NCBI GenBank assembly: GCA_020650975.1
Contig: JAIPMN010000277.1
Span: 14,172 to 75,933 of the forward strand
Source of the DNA: Apostichopus californicus
Taxonomy: Eukaryota > Echinodermata > Holothuroidea > Aspidochirotida > Stichopodidae
Direction of reading: 5' to 3'
Length of the DNA stretch: 61,762 bases
A model generated the notes under the pieces. It was not told the DNA's origin, did not search any database, and saw nothing but the letters and a program-made list of their open reading frames with translations. Below are positions 51,932 through 61,762 of the stretch, piece after piece. Position 1 is the stretch's first letter, and every line of letters begins with the position of its first letter. The position numbers and the translations under genes are program-made.

Positions 51932-52255
51932 GCATTTACACTACAGAGGTTGATTCCGGCGATGTAGAGATCAGATCCTGGTCTCAGCCAGCATCTGAGG
52001 AATCTGATCCAGATCTGAATTGCATTTACACTACAGTCTTGATCTCGGCGTCGTGGAGATCGGATCCTGGTCTCAGCCAGCATCAAAGTAGGAGGATCTG
52101 ATCCGGATCTGAATTGCATTTACACAACAGTCTTGATCCCGGCGACGTGGAGATCGGATCCTGGTCTCAGCCAGCATCAAAGTAGGAGGATCTGATCCGG
52201 ATCTGAATTGCATTTACACTACAGTCTTGATCTCGAGGACGTTGAGATCAGATCT
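51932..52255. repeat. Tandem repeat, unit 90-94 bp, about 3.5 copies
   Basis: Units start with GCATTTACACTACAG at 51932, 52022, 52116 and 52210. Each contains GGATCCTGGTCTCAGCCAGC and the partly palindromic GATCTGATCCGGATCTG. The CATTTACACTACAG start resembles the ends of some hAT elements, so the array may have arisen from a transposon end. Confidence 0.85.
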
Positions 52256-52748
52256 ATTAAAGCACCTTACGGTAGCAAGTTTTAGTGCTAACACTAATAT
52301 TGTTATCAACAATGATTGCTATGACTGTCGTCACTAAGTACAATTAGATGTGGATTCTTGTGAGTCATATAAACAGTCTCAATGTTTGTATTAATATATC
52401 CAGGATGTCATGCTTAGGGGGAAGGTTGCACGTTGCTGACTGTAGGCCTTTAAAATGAGGTCTGTACTAAGTTGTGTGCACTAATTGGTTGGATTCATGA
52501 TGAGAAAGTAGGATGTATTATAACTGACTTGCAGATTTTGCTTTCATTTCCTGCCAGATTCAATTAAACATAGCAATACCTTTATGTACAGTATCAAGGC
52601 TGATGTACTGCACAGTCAGCAAAGTGTGTACTTCAGTACAGATAATTGTAAATATTATTTAATTAATTGTCCAAATCCCCAAATGGAATTTTGATGAGGA
52701 AGTCTTTCAATTGACAGATTCACAATTCGCTTATTATACTGTACTTAA

Positions 52749-52989
52749 AGGTAGTCTGTATAGGTCCCAATTTATAGCAAGCTATAACTGCTTCTTTTCA
52801 AAATGTACTTTCATGGAGGTCTTCACTCTCCAAATTGTTCTCAGACATTTGTAAGGAACACAACAAGATGACTGAATGTCCCAGTGAGGAAAATTTTCTC
52901 GAAGGTTATAGTAAAAACAGTTAAAGAATTTTGACCAAAGGTGACCATATCTGAATATCTAGCATATTTGGGGCCAATACAGCATACCT
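52749..52989. mobile_element. MITE with TTAA-type target (copy 1)
   Basis: The element starts AGGTAGTCTGTATAGGTCCC and ends GGGGCCAATACAGCATACCT, whose complement starts AGGTATGCTGTATTGGCCCC, giving an inverted terminus of about 20 bp. It is flanked by TTAA on the left and TCAA on the right. The sister copy at 56213 shares most of the 241 bp. TTAA targets are typical of piggyBac elements. Confidence 0.7.
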
Positions 52990-53939
52990 TCAAGTTGCGT
53001 GTAAGTGTAACAAAACACTCAGTGTTATGTATGTTGTTTCAACAGGCTCAATCAGTCTTTAAGCAGTTTTCAAAGCTCCATGCATTTATAACTGTACTTC
53101 ACTTCTCACTTAAAGCCGCATAATGCCTAACACATTGTAAACACACACAACCCGCTGCATATCATAACGGCATAAAGTGGACTAAATAGTAAGTCTCTTT
53201 CAATTTTAACAGGTTAGTACAATCACAGTTGTTATTGTGATGTGGTACTCTACTTCAAAGGAATTAGCCGTTTTGCTAGAAATTAGCATACTTAAGTTTT
53301 GTTTGTGAACAAGTAAACAGCCATCTTTGACTCTCTAATTGGCTTATTCTCATTAGAATGCAAATTGGTATAAACACTTCAGCATTGATGAGCTATTGTG
53401 ACTCTGTTGACCCAGAGTCAAGGCCAGCTAGCTTTTCCCATTTAGTATACCCTTTGTCTGATGTCTACAACAGTGATTCTTTGATGGATTTACTTTGTCT
53501 TGAAAAATAACATCACTAGCATCATCTTCTGGTCCTCCGATTTTTTTGGCGAATTGCTTTCTCACACACTGTTGGAATGCTGCTTACGTGTGTCCTCCGA
53601 CCTTTGTTAACTCAGTTTTCTTGTATTTTGTCTGCTGGTCCACTGAGACTATTGTGTATTGCTTTGCATAGGTCCGGTACAGTAAACAGTTGCACAATAA
53701 GCGAGTATGAACCGGTGTGTATATTCTTCAGTTGATTTAAAGAATCCTGTTTCTTATATGTTAGCCTCCTCAGTTAGGTACGATAGTTACAATAATTTGG
53801 TGAAAGTAACTTCAAAATATTTGGTCAAATGCAAACTTGACCCCAGTTAGAAATAAAACGGTTGTCTACATTCACTTGCATTGCCATCCCCTGTTTTCTT
53901 GTTTCTTCCAAGGTTTAATTCCTTGCTAGAAGCAGTCAA

Positions 53940-54240
53940 GTTGGTGTGGGACCATCTGGGCCTCAAAAAAGTGCAGGCCCCTGTTTGGGCTGGGTGGGCC
54001 CAAATTTTAGTTCCACCTCAAATGCATTTTGGAGACACATTCCTTGGCCCACTTTTGTAGGGGCCATTATTTTTTAGACCATTTGGTCACACAATTTCTT
54101 TATATTGCAATGACTCTGCAATTGTGAGTTGGATTGAAGTCAAAATTGGTATACAATTATTGGTCAATAGGTGGTACATGTAGGTCTAAATTGTTTGGGA
54201 CCATCTGGGCCCAAAAAATCCGGGCCCATGTATTGTTCCG
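53940..54240. repeat. Dispersed repeat with two GGGACCATCTGGGCC modules
   Basis: GGGACCATCTGGGCC occurs at about 53950 and 54199. The middle (ACCTCAAATGCATTTTGGA, then TTGCAATGACTC... TACAATTATTGGTC) is related to 55008-55103, where another transposon has inserted. It is probably part of a longer mobile element; no coding sequence is recognised. Confidence 0.55.
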
Positions 54241-54241
54241 G

Positions 54242-54585
54242 GTGGGTGCAAATTTTGTTAGCTCAACCCACTCATGTGGGTAGAGCTTATATGTGATACT
54301 GTAGCTGGGAAAATGTCCGTCTCTTTTCTGAAAAAAAACCTACTTGTAGAATTGGCTGATTTTTCTGAAGTTTGCAGTGAAGGTGCTGCATGGGATGACA
54401 ACACAGCTTGGTTCATGAATAGATGACTAAATAAGGGTGCGGAACAGCCAAAATTCATTAGCCATTGCATATCAATGTAATTAATTTACTTTCTTTGTAA
54501 AGCGCCTTGAGCAGTGACTTTTGTTTATTGATTTGGCGCTATATAAGTCTCATTTATTATTATTATTATTATTATTATCAGAAGG
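54242..54585 (+). mobile_element. SINE-like element with (ATT)n tail
   Basis: The head TTAGCTCAACCCACTCATGT, followed by GGGTAGAGC, resembles a tRNA 5' half and A box. The 3' end CTTTGTAAAGCGCCTTGAGC, then TTGGCGCTATATAAGTCTC, leads into (ATT)n. The same tail type recurs at 55905 on the opposite strand. This tail type is common in SINEs of marine invertebrates. Confidence 0.6.
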
Positions 54586-55103
54586 CAGATCCTTCCTACG
54601 CCAATTAGGTACTTACTCATGTGTGTGCCAATTGCAGTGAAAGTATATCAGCCCTTATCCTTAATTGATATTTGATGCCAGTTTATCTCAGTCTAAGCAT
54701 GGAGCTATAAATATAGCTCTATGGTCTAAGCAGTGGAAGTGGTCTAAACTTGGTGACCATGAGTAATTTGCTAGAACTACTTTCAGGGCAGAATTTGCAA
54801 GTCAGTGTAACCTGATTCCCTTGCATTGTTGAGTTACCAGTGCCTACCACATTGGCCATGGAGCTGTATGCATAGTTTAGTTATATACAACTCATGGCAT
54901 ATAGTTTAGTTATATCATGGAGGTAACTCATGGCAGCCCTCCACTGAAATGGTTTCCATTTTACAGTTGATGGTTGGGTTGAGCCACTGCAGCATGGCTG
55001 CTAGAGTTTCACCTCCAATGCATTTTGGACCTAAATTTTTGATTTGCAATAACTCCACAACCTTATATCAGATTATATCCAAACTTGGAATACAGTTGTT
55101 GGT

Positions 55104-55504
55104 CAGTAGCGGAGCGTCCATACAGTCAGGGGGGGGGGGGCGGATGCCCCCCCCCTGACGGACTCAAATGGACTGCTGGCGCCCTTTTAAGCTTTTTACC
55201 ACTTTTTACTTATTAGAGATTATTGACTTTCTTATTGCGCTCTCATCTACCTATTGACATTTGTCACATTTTGTTGGTGTAATTTTCTGACAAAATGGCG
55301 ATAACACCTATTTATTCTTCGTTTATCTGCAAATTATCAAGGCCCGGAAAGGGTCATTTCCGGCGATCTAGAGTTGTATCTTTACTCAAAAAATTTCTGT
55401 ACGCTCCGCGCCAACCAATGGTGGCGCTCCGCTTAGATAGTGTCGAAAGCGCCCCTACAGACCATTCTAGCCCCCCCTGACCAATACCCCTAGCACCGCC
55501 ACTG
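55104..55504. mobile_element. Complete non-autonomous hAT-like transposon
   Basis: It starts CAGTAGCGGAGC and ends GCACCGCCACTG, whose complement is CAGTGGCGGTGC (10 of 12 identical). It is flanked by the perfect 8-bp duplication ttgttggt (55096-55103 and 55505-55512). A G11 run faces a C9 run near the left end. The core GCGCCAACCAATGGTGGCGC is the family marker also seen at 29451, 47395 and 60858. It inserted into an older repeat whose uninterrupted relative lies at about 54150. The length is 401 bp. Confidence 0.85.
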
Positions 55505-55904
55505 TTGTTGGTTGATAAACTTTAAAATTGTATAATAGTATGATATTGGGTGATGACATACAACACTTTAATATTCCACCAAGCAAGGAACCATAGTGCC
55601 CGGTGGGCTCTTGTTTATTTTCCATTGATTTTCAATTGCTTCTTGAGAGGACTTCAAATCTGCAAGTTTAACTTTAAAAACTGACTTCATATCAGACTAA
55701 ACTGTCCCCTCATTCCTTTCTCTCATTGTTAGTCTGCATCTAAATTTTTGTCGCTGCCCCAACTCTTCTGAATTTTTATATAAAATATTTGAAACTAATA
55801 GACTTGATAATTACTGCTCTTCTGGTTTTCAGGTAATATTTGATAATGCCATAAATCTGTTTTCCCTCAAAAGCAGCCCCGAAGGATTTACTGTATCTTT
55901 AATT

Positions 55905-55985
55905 AATAATAATAATAAATAAGTTCTTAATATAGCGCCAAATACCAAAAGGCCTCTAGGCGCTTTACAAAACCTAAAACAAATA
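55905..55985 (-). mobile_element. SINE 3' tail fragment, minus strand
   Basis: On the minus strand it reads GTAAAGCGCCTAGAGGCC, then TTTGGCGCTATATTAAG, then (ATT)n, the same tail as at 54497-54580. The body further right is not clearly recognisable. Confidence 0.6.
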
Positions 55986-56212
55986 AAAAAATAAAAAGAC
56001 AGAGAAATCAAAGGAATAAAAAGTCTAGAAAACACATAAACGAAAATTAAACAGTATGTAAAATACGAACACAAAAATCTAAAAACACGAGAAGACTATA
56101 AAACAGACCAAAACCTATAAAAAACAAAACAAAGGAATAAGCACATAAAATAGAGTTGTACAAAAGCAAAAGTCTAGATAAAATCGAAGGTATATTAAAG
56201 TGACAAAATTAT

Positions 56213-56455
56213 AGGTAGTCAGTGTAGGCCCCAAATTATAGCATGCTATAATTGCTAGAAGTTTTTACAAAGTACTTTCATGGAGGTCTTTACTCTCCAA
56301 ATTTTTCTCAGACATATTTAAGTAACACACAAGATGACTGAATAACCCAGTGAGGAAAACTTCCTCGAAGATTGTCATAAAAACAGGTTAAGAATTTTGA
56401 CCACAGGTGACCATATTTGAATATCTAGCATATTTGGGGCCAATACAGCATACCT
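56213..56455. mobile_element. MITE with TTAA-type target (copy 2)
   Basis: It is homologous to 52749-52989 over its whole 243 bp (shared TTTCATGGAGGTCTT, CTCTCCAAAT, TCTAGCATATTTGGGGCC). It starts AGGTAGTCAGTGTAGGCCCC and ends GGGGCCAATACAGCATACCT. Flanks are TTAT on the left and TTAA on the right. Confidence 0.7.
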
Positions 56456-56459
56456 TTAA

Positions 56460-59400
56460 TTTGCTATCTCATTGTGTTAGAACTTCATCAAATTTGGTTA
56501 ATTCCTTTTGAATGCCTGTTTGGTTTTACATGTGTTTGTAATTGTCAGAGAATTTGTTGCAATCCGGGATTCACAAATTTTTGAAAAGAAAGTGCTGATC
56601 TCTGTGGTAAGCCTAGTTAGAATCCGAGAATTTATAATTAGAATGTAAATTGGTTGAGCATGAATCTCTCTTACCTGTCTTCTCTCAAATCTTGCACTTT
56701 CCCATCTGCCTAACTGACCAAAATCAGAAGGTTTCTTTGACCACCACACCCGTCCAGACCCGCTGGTCATCACTCACTTCCTCTTCAGTTGGCATGTATG
56801 TTTTGAAGTAAAACACCTACATATTTGTTTTAGGATGTTTTTATAGGGGCCAATTTAGTTATCAAAGAACTACCGAGAATGAAACTGATTTAGCAGAAAT
56901 ACATATTAGATGTTAAAAGTACAATAACATTAGTATATAAGGCATTGCAATAATTTGTACGGGCTGTAAAACAGATTAATAAATCATGCATTTAGTACAG
57001 AAAATTGTTTTAGTCTCCAGGCATTAGAAAAAACAGTTGAAAATGAAAGTAAGGGGGTGTTGTGAGGTATACTGTAGTTAAGACGACAATTTCCCTGGGT
57101 GTTGAGAGGTACGCTCTAGTACGGAGAAGAATTTCCTGTGAGTCGAGTATATCTTTTGGACAATTGCCATATCCTGCTACATACTGTACAGTAAGTACAA
57201 CAGTCCACTCCTTGATGGTACATAATTGTGGATAGCTACTCAAGTCTAGAGTTCACCTGGTATGAGGAAGCAGTTACTTGTATAAATATGTCCAAGGGAG
57301 CTGTTCATTCCCTACTCAACAAATGTGGAACTATTAAAAACTATAACGAAGCATTATAGTCATGTAGTACATGTACATGCGGATTACGTCAACTTTGAAC
57401 CTTGGCCGTTTGAATCGTCCCGAGATAATTAACAGGTTCGTTTGGCTGCACGGAGAGAACAAGCTTTACATGGAAATGTATTCTTTGTATTGCGATGTGT
57501 TTTGCTTCAGCAGTGTCTTGTTTTAGGTTTTCCATGTGTAATGGACTTTTTGAAGGTTTCAAATGTAATTCATTTTGTAACTTTCTTAATTTATCCTAAG
57601 AGTAGCCTGTTTTATCTGTATGTTAATTTGTTTACTCTTAGGTATTATTTTGGAGGTATTTTTAGCTTGCTAAATATATGGTTTGAATCTATAGTTTAGT
57701 TTAAACATTGGAATTCAGGATAGGAATATGTACACTGTATAAGGAAGATATCATGTCAGAATGCATTTGTGTTCTACTATCATACAATGCTAGAAATTCT
57801 CCAAAACATAACAAAAGCAGCGATATTAGTTAATTTACATCGCTCCCCTCTTACCTGTCTTCTCTCTACAACTGTACTTATCTACCTAAGCTACATGACA
57901 GGAAACTTTTAGCACTGTCCCCCCCCCTCCCACTCCTGGGACACCCACAGGTCCACTTTCACTTCAGGTGTCTACCATTCAGATCATCAGACAATATGAC
58001 ATTTGTACGGATTTTTCGTCCGGGATATTTCCCTACGTTTTGACTCTTTGTGATTGTCTTTTGGACCAGACATTGTCAGTAAGTTTCGGGGAATTGAGGT
58101 GTTCTTCTGACAATGTTATTAGAATTCGCAGAAACTCCATGTTACAAGGGCATTTTTCATTGTTTGATTTTGGCTTTACTTGGGGGTTTTGTTTAAATGC
58201 TGTAAACGGTGTGAAATACAAAACGGTAGAATGCTGTCTGTTTTGCTGTGATTGGCTGGCAAATATTACAGCTTTCAATGAGGAGGGAGGGCATTGGCTG
58301 ACCTGTCAGCATGGTAATTCCTCTAGAACTGGTGGTTTGGTTGCTACAAAGTCAGTGAGACACCAGTAGACAGGTAAATGATCTCCCTGGAATGTCAAGT
58401 AATCCTTGGAATCATATTTATTGAGAATTTTCTGGAACCAAGTGAGCTTCAGTAATGTGAAGCTGTGGTGTTCCGTTACATAATTAGCCACTCTGCACTC
58501 CATTAAAGGAAAAACGAAAGCAGGGATTAAAGACAATTAATCTTATTCAGTAACCTAAAAAATCTCTAACATTTGATTTATAAGTTAATCACTTCCTGTT
58601 TGACTGAATATGCTCGCTTTGAAAAATCGGCTCCGAAGGCCTCACCAAAATACACAGTTAGCCACCATTGATTACGTAATGCACTTAAAATTCCTTATTG
58701 ATGACGTCAGAAAGGAACAACTCTCAGAACAAAGTCATTTTTAAGTTAATCGCCTCTAGTAATTTTCCGTGTGGTAGACTCCTGGTGGCAAATATTCAGC
58801 TGTTGTTGCTAGGGCTAGAAATTTAGAAGGCTGTTATTTCGTGATGTGTACGTAATATATAATAGGCAATCACCTGTGCGTGTACACGCCAGAGTGTATT
58901 TGCTGCGGAAATTGGAGCGCTAACTTCAAGTTCGCTCGTTTTACCTATTTGCCTGCATTACGTCAAGCACCAATTTGATGCGTTCGAAACAAACGGTGCT
59001 TTTGGTGAGAAACTGGTGAATTTGAAAACCAGATTTCTACAAGAAGAAAACGTCGATTGGGGACAATTTTCACATGGTTAGAAAGAGAAAAATAAGAACT
59101 ATGAGGACAATGTATCAAAATCTTCCACCAGACAAATCCTTTAAGGGGGGAACCTAGAATCAGTGTTGAAACAGAAAGCATTACAAGTATTTTCAACATT
59201 TTGAATTCAAACATAACAAATACTGTGACAAACCCCACCTCCATTACACAAGATGACTATCCAAAAGAAACAATTTTTTTTAAGTATTCAGTCATGTGTG
59301 AAGAAACATATCAAAGTACAATATCTGCCATGTATGGACTAAGATCTTTTCTTAGCTGTTTTGGTGTAGTTGCTTATCAGTCAGGAACGTTATGCCATAG

Positions 59401-59880
59401 GCCAGTGATGTTGGTTGGAGTTGGGTATTTCTGCAGTATTAAATACATCCGTCCATATTGCTGTCAGTTTGACCGCCTACAGTAACCTGCCACCTTTCAC
59501 CGTCAATCGCCATTTGTCCCTCTAGAGGTAAGATATGTGGAGGATAATGTGTGCATGCATAACTGCATATATACATAAACATACATACTGTACAGTCACA
59601 GTGTACATGTTCATTCATGTCTGTGGTAGTGGGTACAATCAGAAACATAGGTCTATATAAGTTCCTTGTTTAAGTAAGAAGGCTATTTCACTTTATAACA
59701 GAATGACAAGTAGGTCAAAATCAATATTTGCATTTAGTAATCAAAACAAGTTTGCAGTATGGTTAATGTTCCTGGGTGTACATTCTATATATTTCTTGCC
59801 TGATTTGCCATTAACAATAATTACAGGTTCATATATTCTCTGCAGGTACAAAGTTTGTGGATTCTGGATTCCAGAAAACA
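56460..59880. other. No gene recognised; longest frame 57968-58369
   Basis: The 133-codon frame at 57968-58369 starts with GTG in a CAG|GTG context, has several Cys and Trp, and ends near a donor-like CAG|GTAAAT. No motif or family is recognised, so I do not call it a gene. A TTACGTAA bZIP-type palindrome and a TGACGTCA site lie about 30 bp apart near 58672-58710. Confidence 0.35.
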
Positions 59881-59888
59881 TCCTATCA

Positions 59889-60912
59889 GGGGTGTAGCCA
59901 GTATGTAGCACTGTAGGCCCAGGCCTACACTTTTTTGGCCAAGTTATCTTTTTTTATTAAAAACACTCATATTCAAATCCATAAGCTTGCTGGATGAGTT
60001 TAAGAGTCTAGGCTGGAAAAACTATTGAAATGAACGTAGCAAGAATATGGCTAAATTAGGTGACAGGCTACTCTTCTGACATCTACAGTAGGCTGTCATT
60101 TCTATCGCGTGCCGTTTCATTCAACACTCTACCCGCCGAAAAAGACTAGGATCCGATCTTGTCAGTTTTTTAACATCTAGTTAAGAACCCGTTTAAGCAG
60201 ATAATATTTCAGTTGAGAAACATTTCACAGTCAAATAAGCCTATCGTTGATTAACAGACTTTATAGAGCTGCAGCTCTTTGTTGCCTGTTGTTGTCACGA
60301 TCGGCGTTCCAAGTTCCAAAACAGCCTTTTTGATACCAGCTTCTCTTGGGTACATTTCATTACATTGGGTACATTTTCATGAAATTGTGAGTACTAACGC
60401 TCACTAGGGTTGAGCCTGTATTTCACTATTATTAGACTTTGCAATTGACGTTGTTGCTGTGCTGAAGAAATTTGCATCAGATGGCAATCGTCGGATAGCT
60501 CTCGCCTTCTCTTATTAGGCTAACTTTAACATTTACTAGCTACAGTTGTATCAAAGACAATTACTGGCTATAGTTGTATCAAAGACATTTCTGGCCTATC
60601 TTTGTATTTACAAGTATCAGAAGTTGAAAAGTAAGACTACTCTGTACATGTACCTTGCTAATTTTAAATACATTATGTAGTATTGAATTACGTACTATTT
60701 TAACTCGTTTGTTTTTGGGGTTTCAAATTGATATTGAATGAGGTGTCTCAAGTTAGCAAGAGGCCAGGGAACCAGAATGAACACTCGGGAAGGGCAGTTT
60801 CCGGCCATCTGGGGGGGTTTGTTAATCCAAAAATTTTCTTCTAAGCTCTGCGCCAACCGATGGTGGCACACCGCTCAGATACAACTTTGAAAATCCTGGC
60901 TATGCTCCTGCC
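59889..60912. mobile_element. Possible 1.0-kb hAT-like element, degraded
   Basis: It starts CAGGGGTGTAGCC and a matching inverted end GGCTATGCTCCTG lies about 1 kb on (complement CAGGAGCATAGCC, 10 of 13 identical). The right 140 bp, with GCGCCAACCGATGGTGGCAC, is related to the family at 55104. Only 5 bp (cctat) of flanking sequence agree, fewer than the 8 expected, so the two ends may belong to different insertions. Confidence 0.35.
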
Positions 60913-61762
60913 TATGACCCTTTTCCAAATCCCATCCTGCTATACCCACTTCTATCCCTGTCGCAGCGGTGTCTATAGCCTCCTTCAAATCTGAGAATGC
61001 AAAAGGGTGTCAGGAACTTCTTTTTCCAATGGGGAGGTATGGAAGCCGACACACGACACATCCACAGTTGAGAACGATTTGTTGATCATGACAGGTGTGA
61101 AATGGTTACAAATGATTGTTTGCAAATCATTACTTAAATTCCTATAAAGTGCGCGCCCACCTTAAACTCAATGCCCGTATGTGTTTGTGCAGAAGTGACG
61201 TGAGAGAGAGATCAGAGATCTCGGGTCACATGATCCCCGATGCATGAGGATTCATACTACAATCTTGATCACCCTGGCAGGGTCATACATCCTTCGTGAT
61301 AGCAGAATCATGATTGTGGGGTCTGATTCTGAGTGGGTGACCAGTCACACTGTGACCCTGAACACGGCTAATATTGTCAACTTCAAAGCAAACCCCTAGG
61401 ATGAATAGTGTTAAAGGTGTTACAATTCAGTTATAGGGAAGTTAAAGGGGATTTCTGGTTTGTTTTTTTGGTAAATCATCCAGAATAGCATCATACACAC
61501 AATGTACCATGGGAACTCCACGTTTGACCTCCAGTTTCATATTAAGACAAGTATTCATCATGAGTCATGCGTAACAGTGACCCCTTTTATACGCTTCACA
61601 TGTCTTCATGAATTAAAACTCTTGGAAATTTGGTGAGGTGCTATACACATGTGGTTATAATAGTTCTGTTACCTACAGGATGGCCTGTGTCCTGCTAGCT
61701 TTCATAGGCACAGATACTGGGTTAACGCTGAAACAGGATCCAGTCACTGACTAATATATATA
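60913..61762. other. Right end of window, no gene recognised
   Basis: Short frames only. A GA-rich AGAGAGAGATCAGAGATCTC segment lies at about 61203. Nothing else stands out. Confidence 0.4.

Noticed and set aside
57968..58369. 133-codon plus-strand frame
   Set aside because: It starts only at a GTG, shows no motif or repeat structure, and the opposite strand is also open in part. No family is recognised.

Overview
This is a eukaryotic nuclear window: low gene density, many small exons with GT/AG introns, AT-rich introns, SINE-like elements, DNA transposons and a satellite array. The proteins look like animal orthologues. The repeat content (tRNA-derived SINEs with (ATT)n tails, very many poly-G/C tracts) suggests a marine invertebrate deuterostome, perhaps an echinoderm such as a sea cucumber. 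That placement is an inference, not proven here. Two 10-N gaps (29441-29450 and 47624-47633) show that this is a scaffold.

Three genes can be rebuilt exon by exon with all splice phases matching. (1) On the minus strand, 9135 down to 3948, five exons encode a 240-residue ankyrin-repeat protein of the ASB type without a SOCS box. (2) On the plus strand, 10484 to 16189, six exons encode MRPL42 (mL42), a mitochondrial large-ribosomal-subunit protein of 139 residues. (3) On the minus strand, 28967 down to 18530, thirteen coding exons encode FAM50 (XAP5 family), a nuclear splicing-associated protein of 340 residues. Genes 1 and 2 are head to head; genes 2 and 3 are tail to tail, with about 2.3 kb between their stop codons.

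Right of FAM50, about 300 bp upstream of its start codon, lies a satellite of roughly 182-bp monomers (about 29.28-31.75 kb), interrupted by a partial hAT-like element and a gap. From 31.75 kb to the right end I found no gene I can name. That region holds minisatellites (35.1, 39.8-40.3, 43.7 and 51.9-52.3 kb), SINEs, several complete non-autonomous DNA transposons with intact target-site duplications, and a few weak candidate first exons (36.7 and 50.5 kb). It may be intergenic, or long first introns of genes lying beyond the window.

The three genes have no evident functional link. The most informative content is the set of precise transposon boundaries: three hAT-like elements with perfect 8-bp duplications, one Mutator-like element with a 9-bp duplication, and a pair of TTAA-targeting MITEs. 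The two gaps also look like haplotype or assembly-overlap artefacts. I did not find a convincing new multi-gene system.
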